Assembly (NCBI GenBank): GCA_050290865.1
Contig: JBNKIW010000092.1
Coordinates: 1-6,739 of the forward strand
DNA length: 6,739 nt
Reading direction: 5' to 3'
Origin: JARRLC01 sp050290865
GTDB taxonomy: Bacteria; Pseudomonadota; Alphaproteobacteria; Rhizobiales; Rhodomicrobiaceae
Shown: piece by piece, positions 1 to 6,690 of the stretch
Layout of the letters: each line of letters opens with the position of its first letter
Numbering within the stretch: the stretch's first letter is position 1
Made by a program: the position numbers and the translations under genes
The notes under the pieces: model-generated
Database searches by the model: none
The model's input: the letters and a program-made list of their open reading frames with translations, nothing else
What the model was told of the DNA's origin: nothing

Positions 1-60
1 AAACGTCACGCCGCTGGCTGGGACGATGACTTTCTGTTCGATATGATCACCGCAAAATAA
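1..60 (+). CDS. 3' end of an unidentified gene (last 19 codons)
   Basis: Reading from base 1 in frame 1 gives 19 sense codons and a TAA at 58-60, ending in the residues GWDDDFLFDMITAK. The codons are ordinary for GC-rich coding DNA, with an acidic and aromatic C-terminus, so this is plausibly the tail of a real gene whose body lies left of the window. I do not recognise the family and nothing in 20 codons allows an assignment. An imperfectly spaced palindrome (attccc at 69-74 and gggaat at 77-82) follows the stop. It has no T-run and is not a convincing terminator. The evidence for coding is an open frame only. Confidence 0.3.
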   Translation, partial: KRHAAGWDDDFLFDMITAK

Positions 61-91
61 ATCATGCGATTCCCCTGGGAATTCCATTTGT

Positions 92-421
92 TCACATGTC
101 GTCCTCCCACAACTCCACAATTGCCGTGTCCGCATCAGCCTCGCTCGCTTCAGCACGACGGGCCGGCTGCCCGCGAGCGACCGCACCGGGCGGGGCGCCC
201 GAGGGTATCTCGACCTTGAGGCCCATGTTGCCAAGCTTGTCAAAAGCGACTTTGAGGGTGGTGGCGTCGAAATCGCCAAAAAAGTTCCGGCGGCACGTTG
301 CAGCCTTACGGCATAGAGGCTCAGCATCCGGCACGTTCTGATACACCAGATGAGCCCACGGAGACACATGCGATTTCTCTGCCGTACAAATTCTACCCAA
401 ACCCGGCACGGCCCCGTTCAT
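92..421 (-). pseudogene. Possible HigA/Xre-type antitoxin remnant lacking its HTH core
   Basis: This 109-codon ORF starts at ATG 419-421 and stops at 92-94. Residues about 25-45 contain HLVYQNVPDAEPLCRKAA, which resembles the N-terminal signature of HigA-like antitoxins (a VYxDLGxPDAEExLxKA pattern). Residues about 48-71 contain FFGDFDATTLKVAFDKLGNMGLKVEI, which resembles the end of such proteins, where the last helix is followed by an LGxxVEI strand. In an intact antitoxin about 45-55 residues of helix-turn-helix separate these blocks; here almost none do. The simplest reading is an internal deletion that removed the DNA-binding part. The C-terminal tail (PSGAPPGAVARG onward) is low-complexity and not family-like. 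No HigB toxin is recognisable upstream on the same strand. The family call rests on pattern memory, so an unrelated small hypothetical protein remains possible. Confidence 0.35.
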
Positions 422-504
422 CCTGTTATAGCAATCAGCACGACGGGCGGAAGCAAGATGAGTGCCGCGCCGAGCAGAAGGCAGAGCAGTGAATGGATAA
501 GCAT
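418..504 (-). CDS. Small hydrophobic ORF (28 aa), possible membrane peptide
   Basis: An ATG at 502-504 (minus) opens a 28-residue ORF that ends at TGA 418-420. The sequence is nearly all aliphatic: LLCLLLGAALILLPPVVLIAI forms one plausible membrane helix with a Pro-Pro kink. Its stop overlaps the start of the next minus-strand ORF as ATGA (418-421), the arrangement seen in translationally coupled genes. A GTG 22 codons upstream is in frame and would make a 50-residue protein with a basic N-terminal segment. I see no strong Shine-Dalgarno sequence and recognise no family. It could be a relic of a larger membrane protein, or chance in non-coding DNA. Confidence 0.22.
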   Translation of the reverse strand: MLIHSLLCLLLGAALILLPPVVLIAITG

Positions 505-640
505 ATCATTGCATACGTTGCGAACGGTTTTGCGGGATGGAGGCGCCGCCAGAAGGGGGGCAGCTCTCACGCCCCTTCAACATCTCCCTCGCCCGCCAAC
601 CGGTACTCTCCCGCCCAGCGGGGACGGGCAGCACCGGCTA
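505..640. other. Intergenic stretch with a stem-loop, no recognisable gene
   Basis: No reading frame here resembles a known protein. A plus-strand frame opens at 493 but its translation becomes Ser/Pro/Arg-rich and looks non-coding. Bases 600-637 can fold with outer arms ccggt (600-604) and accgg (633-637) enclosing a cccg/cggg inner pair. The structure lies directly upstream of the AbiE operator and lacks a T-tract on the plus strand, so a terminator role is not supported. Confidence 0.3.
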
Positions 641-708
641 GTCCGAAGATTGTAGGATATTTCGGACATCCCCTTGCTAATGTCTGAAAAATGTAGCATA
701 TTTCGGAC
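641..708 (+). promoter_or_regulatory. Tandem inverted-repeat operator of the abiE operon
   Basis: Site A (641-667) has perfect 7-bp arms, gtccgaa and ttcggac, around a 13-bp spacer. Site B (682-708) has the same layout with one mismatch in its left arm (gtctgaa); its arms can be extended to 9 bp with that same single mismatch. Corresponding bases of the two sites are exactly 41 bp apart, close to four helical turns, so bound proteins would lie on the same DNA face. The right halves also form an 18-of-19 direct repeat (651-669 and 692-710). Site B ends at the base before the abiEi start codon. AbiEi antitoxins that have been studied bind paired inverted repeats in their own promoter and repress it, so this is the expected operator. 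The sequence pattern is directly visible; the regulator is inferred. Confidence 0.75.
674..702 (+). promoter_or_regulatory. Candidate sigma70-type promoter of abiE
   Basis: A -35-like TTGCTA (674-679) lies 17 bp upstream of a -10-like CATATT (697-702). The -10 is inside the spacer and right arm of operator site B, so a protein bound there would block RNA polymerase. A transcript starting the usual 6-8 bases after the -10 would begin at or next to the ATG at 709. This fits the absence of any Shine-Dalgarno sequence. Matches to consensus are moderate, so the exact start site is uncertain. Confidence 0.45.
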
Positions 709-1377
709 ATGGCGACGCTGGCACAAGATACCGATCTCCGTTCCCGGTTGCTTGCCCGGATCGCGTCCAGCCCTGATGAGGTCTGGACGCCCGGCGATTT
801 TGCCGATCTTGGTGGCCGCGCCGCCGTCGACAAGACCCTACAACGCCTCGCCGCCGCAGGTGAACTGCGGCGTATCGACCGTGGTCTTTACGATCAGCCC
901 CGCAAGAGTGAGCTGACCGGCCGTTCCACCGTGCCCGATTATCGCGCCGTCATTCGCGCCGTCACCCGCCGCGACCAGGCCCGCACCGTGGTGGACGGCA
1001 TGACCGCCGCCAACGATCTCGGGCTCACCACCGCCGTCCCGGCGCGCATCGAGGTGCTGGTCGACGCGCGCCTTAAGCCGATCAAGCTCGGCAAGCAGGA
1101 GATCCATTTCAAGCTCGCCGCGCCTAGCCGCCTCTATTGGGCCGATCGACCGGCCATGCGTGTCGTCCAGGCACTACACTGGATGCAAGACATGCTCGCG
1201 CAGGACGATGAGCGCGCCCGCGTCCAGGCCGCGCTACACCGCCTTTTCGCCGACCCTCAGCACGGGCAGGCGATCCGTGACGATCTGCGCGTCGGTCTCT
1301 CCGCGCTGCCGATCTGGATGCAGGAATTCCTGCGCGGCCTGCTCGGCGCAACAGATGCGGACAAGGCACACCTATGA
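709..1377 (+). CDS. abiEi: Type IV toxin-antitoxin system antitoxin AbiEi (DUF6088-like)
   Basis: This 222-residue protein is the antitoxin and probable autorepressor of an AbiE module. Residues about 8-70 form a winged helix-turn-helix: a leading helix, VWTPGDFADL, then AAVDKTLQRLAAAGELRRI and the wing RGLYDQPRKSELTG, a pattern typical of the AbiEi/DUF6088 family. Residues about 76-165 carry the antitoxin body, including TAANDLGLTTAVPARIEVLVD and LKPIKLGKQEIHFK, followed by a helical C-terminus. The length is usual for the family. I chose ATG 709 because it is the first start in the open frame, the winged helix begins soon after, and no other ATG occurs before the domain. It has no ribosome binding site, and its start abuts operator site B, consistent with leaderless translation. 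It overlaps the toxin gene by four bases. In studied AbiE systems the antitoxin neutralises the toxin without forming a stable complex with it and represses the operon. Confidence 0.9.
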   Translation: MATLAQDTDLRSRLLARIASSPDEVWTPGDFADLGGRAAVDKTLQRLAAAGELRRIDRGLYDQPRKSELTGRSTVPDYRAVIRAVTRRDQARTVVDGMTAANDLGLTTAVPARIEVLVDARLKPIKLGKQEIHFKLAAPSRLYWADRPAMRVVQALHWMQDMLAQDDERARVQAALHRLFADPQHGQAIRDDLRVGLSALPIWMQEFLRGLLGATDADKAHL

Positions 1378-2417
1378 CCACCGCGGCATACAGACAGGTC
1401 ATCGCCGCGCCGCCGGATGAGCGGCTCGATCTGTTTCTGACCACTGCCAATCGGCTCGGCACACCGATTGGCAATGTCGAAAAGGATTTCTGGGTCTGTT
1501 GGACCCTGAACGCGCTCTACCACGAACGGCCCGCCGACGGGCCACGCTTGCTGTTCAAGGGCGGCACGTCGTTGTCGAAGGCCTATGGCCTGATCGAGCG
1601 CTTTTCCGAGGACATTGACGTCACCGTCTTCCGCGACGACCTCGTTGAGGCCGCGTCCGTCGAAGAACTGGAGGCCCTGTCGAACAAGAAACGCCGCGCC
1701 AGACTCGATGCGATCCGGGATGCGTGTCGTGCCTATATCACCGGCCCGCTCCACGAATTCCTCAGCGTGCAGCTCGCCGACGCCACCGATGGCGCTGGGC
1801 GTGTCGAGATCGACGAAGCCGATCCAGACGGACAGACACTGCTCGTCTGGTATCCCGAAGTCGAGCCACGCGACGGAGCCTATGTGCGTCCCGCCGTGCG
1901 GATCGAGTCGGGCGCGAAGTCGGCTCTCGACCCCAACAGCTCCGTCACGATCCGTCCCTACATCAGCAAGGAAGCCGCAGGGTTCGACCTGGCGATCGGC
2001 GATGTGACCACCATCGAGGCCACGCGCACCTTCTGGGACAAGGTGGTGATTGCCCATGGGCTGCGCCGTTGGCACGAGCGACGCGGCGTGCTTCGGCAGG
2101 AAGGACAGCGCGTGTCGCGACACTACTACGACCTGCATTGCCTGTTCGGCTCGGAGATTGGCAAGGCCGCGCTCGCGGATCGTGATCTGGGTTGCGATTG
2201 CGTTCGGCACGCACGGATGTTCTTTGCCCGGCCCGACTACGATCTTGCTTCGGCCGTCCACGGTACATTCGCCATCGCGCCGGTCGGCGAGATGGTCGAC
2301 GCGCTCAGGCGCGACTACGCCAACACTACGGCGATGATCTTCGGCGCGGCTCCCGGATTCGAGGAGATCCTGGCGTCTGCCAAGCAAATCGAGCAGTTCA
2401 TAAACAGGGGAACCTGA
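1374..2417 (+). CDS. abiEii: Type IV toxin AbiEii, nucleotidyltransferase fold
   Basis: This 347-residue cytoplasmic protein has the AbiEii/AbiGii nucleotidyltransferase signature: EKDFW (36-40), GGTSLSK (63-69) with the nucleotide-binding Gly-Ser, and RFSEDID (76-82), whose D80 and D82 are the expected metal ligands. A further conserved block, ATRTFWDKVVIAHG, includes K223, and RHYYDL (249-254) lies in the helical C-terminal half, as in family members. All motifs look intact, so activity is plausible. Family members transfer nucleotides to a cellular target; related MenT toxins modify the tRNA 3' end and stop translation. The substrate of this copy cannot be read from sequence. The start overlaps the antitoxin stop as ATGA, with AAGG at 1363-1366 seven bases upstream as a weak ribosome site, so translation is probably coupled. 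The family is known for phage abortive infection and for plasmid or island stabilisation. The long minus-strand frame opposite this gene is a shadow. Confidence 0.92.
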   Translation: MTTAAYRQVIAAPPDERLDLFLTTANRLGTPIGNVEKDFWVCWTLNALYHERPADGPRLLFKGGTSLSKAYGLIERFSEDIDVTVFRDDLVEAASVEELEALSNKKRRARLDAIRDACRAYITGPLHEFLSVQLADATDGAGRVEIDEADPDGQTLLVWYPEVEPRDGAYVRPAVRIESGAKSALDPNSSVTIRPYISKEAAGFDLAIGDVTTIEATRTFWDKVVIAHGLRRWHERRGVLRQEGQRVSRHYYDLHCLFGSEIGKAALADRDLGCDCVRHARMFFARPDYDLASAVHGTFAIAPVGEMVDALRRDYANTTAMIFGAAPGFEEILASAKQIEQFINRGT

Positions 2418-2452
2418 ACTGAACCTTGTACGACCAAGCGGTGACTCTACTT

Positions 2453-2473
2453 GGCCGCTGAAAAAAAGCGGCC
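2453..2473. repeat. Perfect 6-bp stem-loop after abiEii, probable IS end
   Basis: The arms ggccgc (2453-2458) and gcggcc (2468-2473) are perfect complements around a loop of TG and seven A residues. It lies 36 bases after the toxin stop. No T-run follows on the plus strand, so it is a poor intrinsic terminator, though it could still protect the 3' end. Read on the minus strand the loop is a T-tract followed by cagcggcc, similar to the T-rich sequence often found between an IS5/IS1182-type transposase stop and the element's end. I favour an IS-end origin because a transposase C-terminus stops nearby at 2534. Confidence 0.4.
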
Positions 2474-2533
2474 GTGACAGGACAGTTTCTCCCTTATAGG
2501 TGTCTACCCCGGACCTTGGCCCGCGCAACCTTA

Positions 2534-2760
2534 TCACTCGGCGAGCAGCTTCGGCAGCCAGACGTTGTAGCCCGCCAGCGTGAAGGCAAACTGTCCGCCA
2601 GCGCATTCAACGCCGCGCAGCATGGTCTTGGCGGCCGGCCCGGCTGTCGGATACGACCATCGCTTTGGCGAGCGTCGTTGCACCGCGCGTTAGGCCAAAG
2701 TTTGGTGGCGTGCCCACAACCCCAGAGGCAGCTTAGTGAAGAGCATCTGCCACGATTGAG
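2534..2760 (-). pseudogene. Degenerate DDE transposase, C-terminal remnant
   Basis: On the minus strand an in-frame segment from ATG 2621-2623 to TGA 2534-2536 reads MLRGVECAGGQF followed by AFTLAGYNVWLPKLLAE. The ending matches the typical C-terminus of IS5/IS1182-like transposases, where a WxFxLAAYNLxRLPKLLA block precedes the stop. The residues just upstream (GPAAKT) also suit that family. Further upstream the frame is lost, and I see only fragments in other frames, so the catalytic domain is missing or scrambled. The right limit is approximate. It marks an old insertion directly downstream of the AbiE operon and is not functional. Confidence 0.5.
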
Positions 2761-3027
2761 TCCAGTCCCGAAGGGACGCTTATGGAGCATGTCGACAACT
2801 TGATGGACGGCAGATAGTAACCGTTCTTCTCTCCGGCGCGGTTGCAGGAGGGTGTAGGCCTGTGATCTGATACACCACGCCAGAAAAGGCAGGCTCTCGA
2901 GCTTCGGGGAATTCGATGCGTCCCGACAATGCATTGGAGGTCAGGGCGCGAAACCCCGCACCTCGAAGGATGGTGCAGCGCTGGTAGCCCACGCTGCGCT
3001 ATTGCGTCCCCCGGGCTGCTCCGCGCC
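2761..3027. other. Unassigned debris between transposase remnant and RTX gene
   Basis: Several short frames cross this stretch but none has a recognisable domain. The longest plausible one is on the minus strand (GTG start at 2990-2992, stop at 2780), containing GAGFRALTSNALSGRIEFPE and VVYQITGL. It lacks a clear ribosome site, and its C-terminus becomes Arg/Pro-rich. A 6-bp hairpin (gcagcg 2975-2980, cgctgc 2992-2997) lies downstream of the RTX gene's stop without a following T-run on the minus strand. I read the stretch as eroded mobile-element DNA, without proof. Confidence 0.3.
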
Positions 3028-4934
3028 TCACGCAGCCGGATGCCATACCGAGCTCACCGCCACAGCGTACTCATCGGGCAATTCGGTCGGCTGCACCGCA
3101 GATGGATCGGTGCCGACCTGGGCGGCGAAGCTCGCCATCTGGCTGATCAGGCTGTTGACATCGCCGGCATAGAGTACTTTGCCAAAAGCGGCCGCCTCGA
3201 TGGTTTCAACTTGGTTAGCTGGATCAGCGAACCAGTCCTCCACGCTGACTCTGTCCGTCGTACCAAGGCGGTAGATAACAAGGTTGTTTGCTTCCTGCGC
3301 GAACCACAGATCCGTTGCATCGGTGGCATCGGCAAAGGTAAGCGTGTCGGTTCCGCCTTCATCGTAGATCATGTCATCACCGTCCTCAGCGTAGACATTG
3401 TAAGTGTCGTTACCGGTTCCCCCTGAAAGCAGATCACTACCCCATCCGCCGTCGAGCACGTCGTCACCCGCGCCACCCTGCAGCACATCGTCGCCGCTGA
3501 GACCGATGAGCATGTTGGTGCCTGCGTTGCCGGTCAGCGTATCGTTCAAATAGGAACCAGAGACGCTTTCGACATTGGAAATCTGATCACCCCCGGCATC
3601 ACCGCCGGCGTTCGCCGTGGCGCCGCTGAGATCAATGGCAACGCCCGCTGACGAGAATGAGTAACGGACGATATCGACACCGTCGCCGCCGTCGAGGATA
3701 TCCGCACCGGAACGGCCGTCCAGGCGATCGTTGCCCGCTCCGCCAATCAGAGTGTTGGTTCCTGCACGGCCGATCAGAATGTCGTCATAGGCTGAACCGA
3801 TGATGTTCTCGACATTCCAGATATCGTCGCCCGCGGCATCGCCACCATAGCCTGAAGGACCGACGTTGAAGTTGACGGTGATACCGTCCGGAGACGCCGA
3901 GTAATCCACCGTGTCGATACCGTCGCCGCCATCAATGAAGTCGGCGCCCATGCCGCCGATGAGGACGTCGTCACCGCCGCCGCCCAAAAGGATGTCGTCG
4001 TCCCCCATTCCAACAAGAATGTTGCCGCCATCATCACCGGTGAGAGTGTCCGCCTCGCTTGAGCCGGTGACGTTCTCGATGTTGATTAGCGTATCGCCCG
4101 CGGCATCCCCTCCTGAGCCGGTACCGTCGGCGAGCGAAATCGTGACCGCAGCGCTCGATGTGCTGTAATCGGCGGTGTCGATCCCAGCTCCGCCGTCAAT
4201 GCTGTCACCGCCTTCCCCGCCGGCAAGGAGATCGTTACCGTCCCCGCCAAAAAGAACATCATTGTTACGAATTTCACCGCTCACAGACACCTGCAGCTCG
4301 TAAGTCGCGCCTGCAGGGATACTTCCTCCTCCCGGGTAGGTGCCCACGGCGATGTAATATGCGCCAGCGTTAGCAAAAGTGTAGGTGAGGAAAGAATCGA
4401 GCCCGCTTGCTGACCCTGCGCCGCCACTTGCGATAGAGGCATCGTCATTTTCGGTGAGGACATTGCCGGCGGCGTCCAGCAACTTGATGAAGCTGTCGAT
4501 ACCGCCCACCGTTCCATAGTCGATATCCAGCGTAATCGCACTGCCGGGGCGGTTGATCGTCACCATGTAATAATCGACGCCGCCGTCCCCCGTTGCCAGA
4601 ACCGAGATATGTGGTACCGCAGTGGCGTTGGCGATATCGGGGTCTGCGCCAAGGCTGAACGCATTGCTGATGTTGATCGCTGAAGCAAGAGAGTTATTGC
4701 CCGCGCCCTGCCCCTTCAGGAGCTGACCGCCGCTGCCGAACATGATGCCGCTCGCCGCCGTTGCTGCCGCTGCGCCTGTGTCGCCGATCAGCTTGTCATC
4801 GCCCTCGCCCCCGGAGAGCACATCGTCTCCATCCCCACCCGTCAGCGCGTTTGCTGCGCTGTCGCCAGTCAGGATGTCCGCGTAAGCCGAACCGATAATG
4901 TTCTCGATACCTGTTAGCGTATCGCCCGCAGCGT

Positions 4935-4942
4935 CCCCCCCC
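4935..4942 (-). repeat. G8 homopolymer at second RTX frame break
   Basis: On the coding (minus) strand eight G residues follow the codon for V in AGV. As written, the frame reads GGGRCGRYANRY and stops at 4796. With seven G residues it would read GVGGDAAGDTLTGIEN, matching the GGDAAGD motif repeated elsewhere in the protein. It is the same kind of lesion as the G8 tract 133 bases upstream in the gene. Confidence 0.8.
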
Positions 4943-5067
4943 AACGCCGGCCGCACCACTCGCGAGATTGATCGTGACACCCGCTGCGGAGGCTGCGTAC
5001 ACCGCAGTGTCGATGCCAATCCCGCCATCAAGTGCATCGGCCCCGGTCCCGCCTTCCAGCGTGTCGT

Positions 5068-5075
5068 CCCCCCCC
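5068..5075 (-). repeat. G8 homopolymer at first RTX frame break
   Basis: On the coding (minus) strand eight G residues follow the codons for LTGS. As written, the frame continues as GGGRHAGRR and stops at 5028. With seven G residues it would read GSGGDDTLEGGTG, a perfect RTX repeat. The tract is either a length-variable slippage site or a sequencing or assembly error. Confidence 0.8.
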
Positions 5076-5991
5076 ACTGCCGGTCAGCGCATCCGATCCC
5101 GCCGAACCGTTGAGCGTGTTATCCGCAGAGTTGCCGGTAAGGACGTTGTTAAGCGCGTTGCCGGTGGCGTTTATGGCGTCCGCGCCCGTCAGCGTCAGAT
5201 TCTCGATATTGTCACCAAGCGTGTAGTCAAGCGCCGATTGAATTGTATCGGTGCCTGCGTTTGCCTCTTCGATCACCGTGTCATCGGCGTCAACAATGTA
5301 GGTGTCGTTACCCGTGCCACCGATCAGAGTGTCAGCTCCGGCGCCACCATCCAGCATATTGTGACTGGCGTTCCCGGTAATGACATTGTCCAGCGCGTTG
5401 CCGGTGCCGTCGATCAAGGAGGACCCGAGCAGGGTGAGATTTTCGACATTGTCAGTCAGTGTATAGGCGATCCAGGACTGAGTCGTGTCAGTTCCCTCAC
5501 CCGCCAGTTCGGTGACGATGTCACCCACATTGTCGACAACGTAAATGTCGTCGCCCAGACCGCCGGTCAGCGTGTCGGCGTCTCCCCCGCCGTCGAGCAG
5601 GTCATTGCCGAGGTTGCCGTAGAGCGTATCGCTGCCACTATCGCCGTAAATCTCGTCATGGCCTTCCCGGCCAATCAGGACGTTGGCGGAACTATTCCCG
5701 TACAGATAGTCGTTGAAAGCTGTGCCGGAGACGTTCTCGATCGAGCCGAGATCGTAATTCAGGCCCGATGTCGAGTAATCCGGCCCCGCCGCCTCATACG
5801 CATCGGGATCGCTGCCATTGATCGCGACATGGACCGCACCGGTTGCGTAGAGATAATCCAGCGTATCCGTGCCATCGCCGCCATAGAGGCCACCGGAGCT
5901 GGCATGGACGAAGAAGGTGTCGTCACCGGCATCGCCATATAGCCAGTTGTAGCGAGCTATGCGGGAAAGTTGGTGACGGCCCCGGCATTGA

Positions 5992-6690
5992 TCAGGCGGC
6001 GGTAGGTTTCTGGTTCACTTCAATGCCATCGGCGAATTTGACGCCGGTGATCACCTTTGGCAACTGGTTTTGTCCGTCGAGCCGCCGCCACGAGCTTTGC
6101 GCAGCCTGGATCAGCTTGAATACCATGATCATGCCGGTGTCATGTGAGAGGCAGCCTTTGGATCGCGTCGTCCGGTGACGCACGGTAGCGAAGGTGCTCT
6201 CGATGGGATTGCCGGTGCGGATATGTTTCCAGTGCTCGGCAGGAAAGGCGTAAAACGCCAGCAGCGCCTCGCGATCCTTGGCCAGACAGTCGGTGGCCTT
6301 ATCGTACTTCGCCCGGTATTTGGCCAGAAAGCGGTTGAACGCCTTCTCCGCCTCGGCCGCGCGAAGGTTTATCCTGAGCGCTCACCGTAAAGGTTCGCTT
6401 TTCGGCATTCCAGATCTCGGCAAGATCCGCTTTCGCTTCGGGTTGCACGGACTTTGGCAATTTGTTGAGCACATTCATGATCTTGTGCAACCAGCAGCGC
6501 TGCTGCCGCGTGGCGCCAAATTCTTCTTATAATGCTTTCCAGAATCCCAGCGCACCGTCGCCAATGGCCAGTTTAGGGGGCACGGTCAAGCCGCGAGACT
6601 TCAAATCGGCAAGAAGTTCACGCCAGGATTGGGCGCTCTCCCGGTAGCCCACCTGGAAACCAATTCCCTATCCAGCTAAGGCAGGTAATG
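5992..6690 (-). pseudogene. IS256-family (mutator type) transposase, decayed
   Basis: Minus-strand homology runs from about 6680 to the TGA at 5992-5994. It begins with GFQVGYRESAQSWRELLADL, then GDGALGFWKAL with the second catalytic Asp (codon 6557-6559), then QQRCWLHKIMNVLNKLPKSVQP and KADLAEIWNAE. After a frameshift near 6360-6375 it continues AAEAEKAFNRFLAKYRAKYD, AFPAEHWKHIRTGNPIEST, VRHRTTRSKG, SSWRRLDGQNQLPKV and GIEVNQKPTAA. These blocks are the hallmark C-terminal half of IS256-family DDE transposases, normally about 400 residues long. Lesions include a TAA at 6527-6529 inside the FWKALEE region, the frameshift, and a small deletion just before GFQVGYRES. The first catalytic Asp and the N-terminal half are absent. 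It cannot encode active transposase as written. Confidence 0.85.

Larger units (their letters stand above)
3028..5953 (-). pseudogene. RTX calcium-binding repeat protein, 5'-truncated and twice frameshifted
   Basis: About 974 codons of a repeat-in-toxin protein remain on the minus strand, from a YNWLYGDAGDD segment at 5953 to the stop at 3028-3030. More than twenty GGxGxDxLx nonapeptides are visible. They are grouped in longer units: two near the N-terminal side containing YTLxDNxENLTL, TGNAL and a GNDTYIVD block, and several with IDTxxYSxSxAxVTI, GGDAAGD, IENVxGS and DILxG. Such repeats bind Ca2+ and form beta-rolls outside the cell after type I secretion. Around 4275-4625 a PPC-like beta-sandwich interrupts them (VDYYMVTI, DSFLTYTF, AYYIAVGTYPGG). 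The C-terminus (RVSVEDWFADP, VETIEAAAFGKVL, LISQMASFAAQVG) is the usual end that carries the secretion signal. Frame one runs from 5953 to the G8 tract at 5068-5075, frame two to the G8 tract at 4935-4942, frame three to the stop. The N-terminus and start are lost to an IS256-type element. No type I transporter genes lie in the window, and the effector function is unknown. The plus-strand frame opposite its 5' half is a shadow. Confidence 0.85.

Noticed and set aside
69..82. Palindrome attccc-ct-gggaat as a bidirectional terminator between the gene ending at 60 and the ORF ending at 92
   Set aside because: The 2-base gap is too tight for a stable RNA hairpin loop and no T-run follows on either strand.
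493..687. A 64-codon plus-strand ORF before the AbiE operator
   Set aside because: It runs through operator site A, turns Ser/Pro/Arg-rich, has no family resemblance and lacks a good ribosome site.
641..710. The spaced repeats as a CRISPR fragment
   Set aside because: There are only two units with palindromic architecture, a 14-bp gap and no cas genes; the position on a promoter fits an operator.
1257..2606. A 449-codon open frame on the minus strand opposite abiEii
   Set aside because: It is antiparallel to a gene with clear nucleotidyltransferase motifs, shows no domain of its own and runs into IS debris; a shadow of GC-rich codon use.
337..2877. Shared 12-mer tctgatacacca at 337-348 and 2866-2877
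   Set aside because: Flanks do not match beyond the 12-mer, so there is no support for a duplicated element or att site.
4968..5942. A 324-codon open frame on the plus strand rich in Val/Ile
   Set aside because: Its codons are the exact reverse complements of the RTX Asp/Gly repeat codons (GTC for GAC, GCC for GGC), so the composition and periodicity are mirror effects.
2983..6652. Shared 10-mer ggtagcccac at 2983-2992 and 6643-6652
   Set aside because: The similarity ends at ten bases, and the translated contexts differ after two or three residues; chance is adequate.
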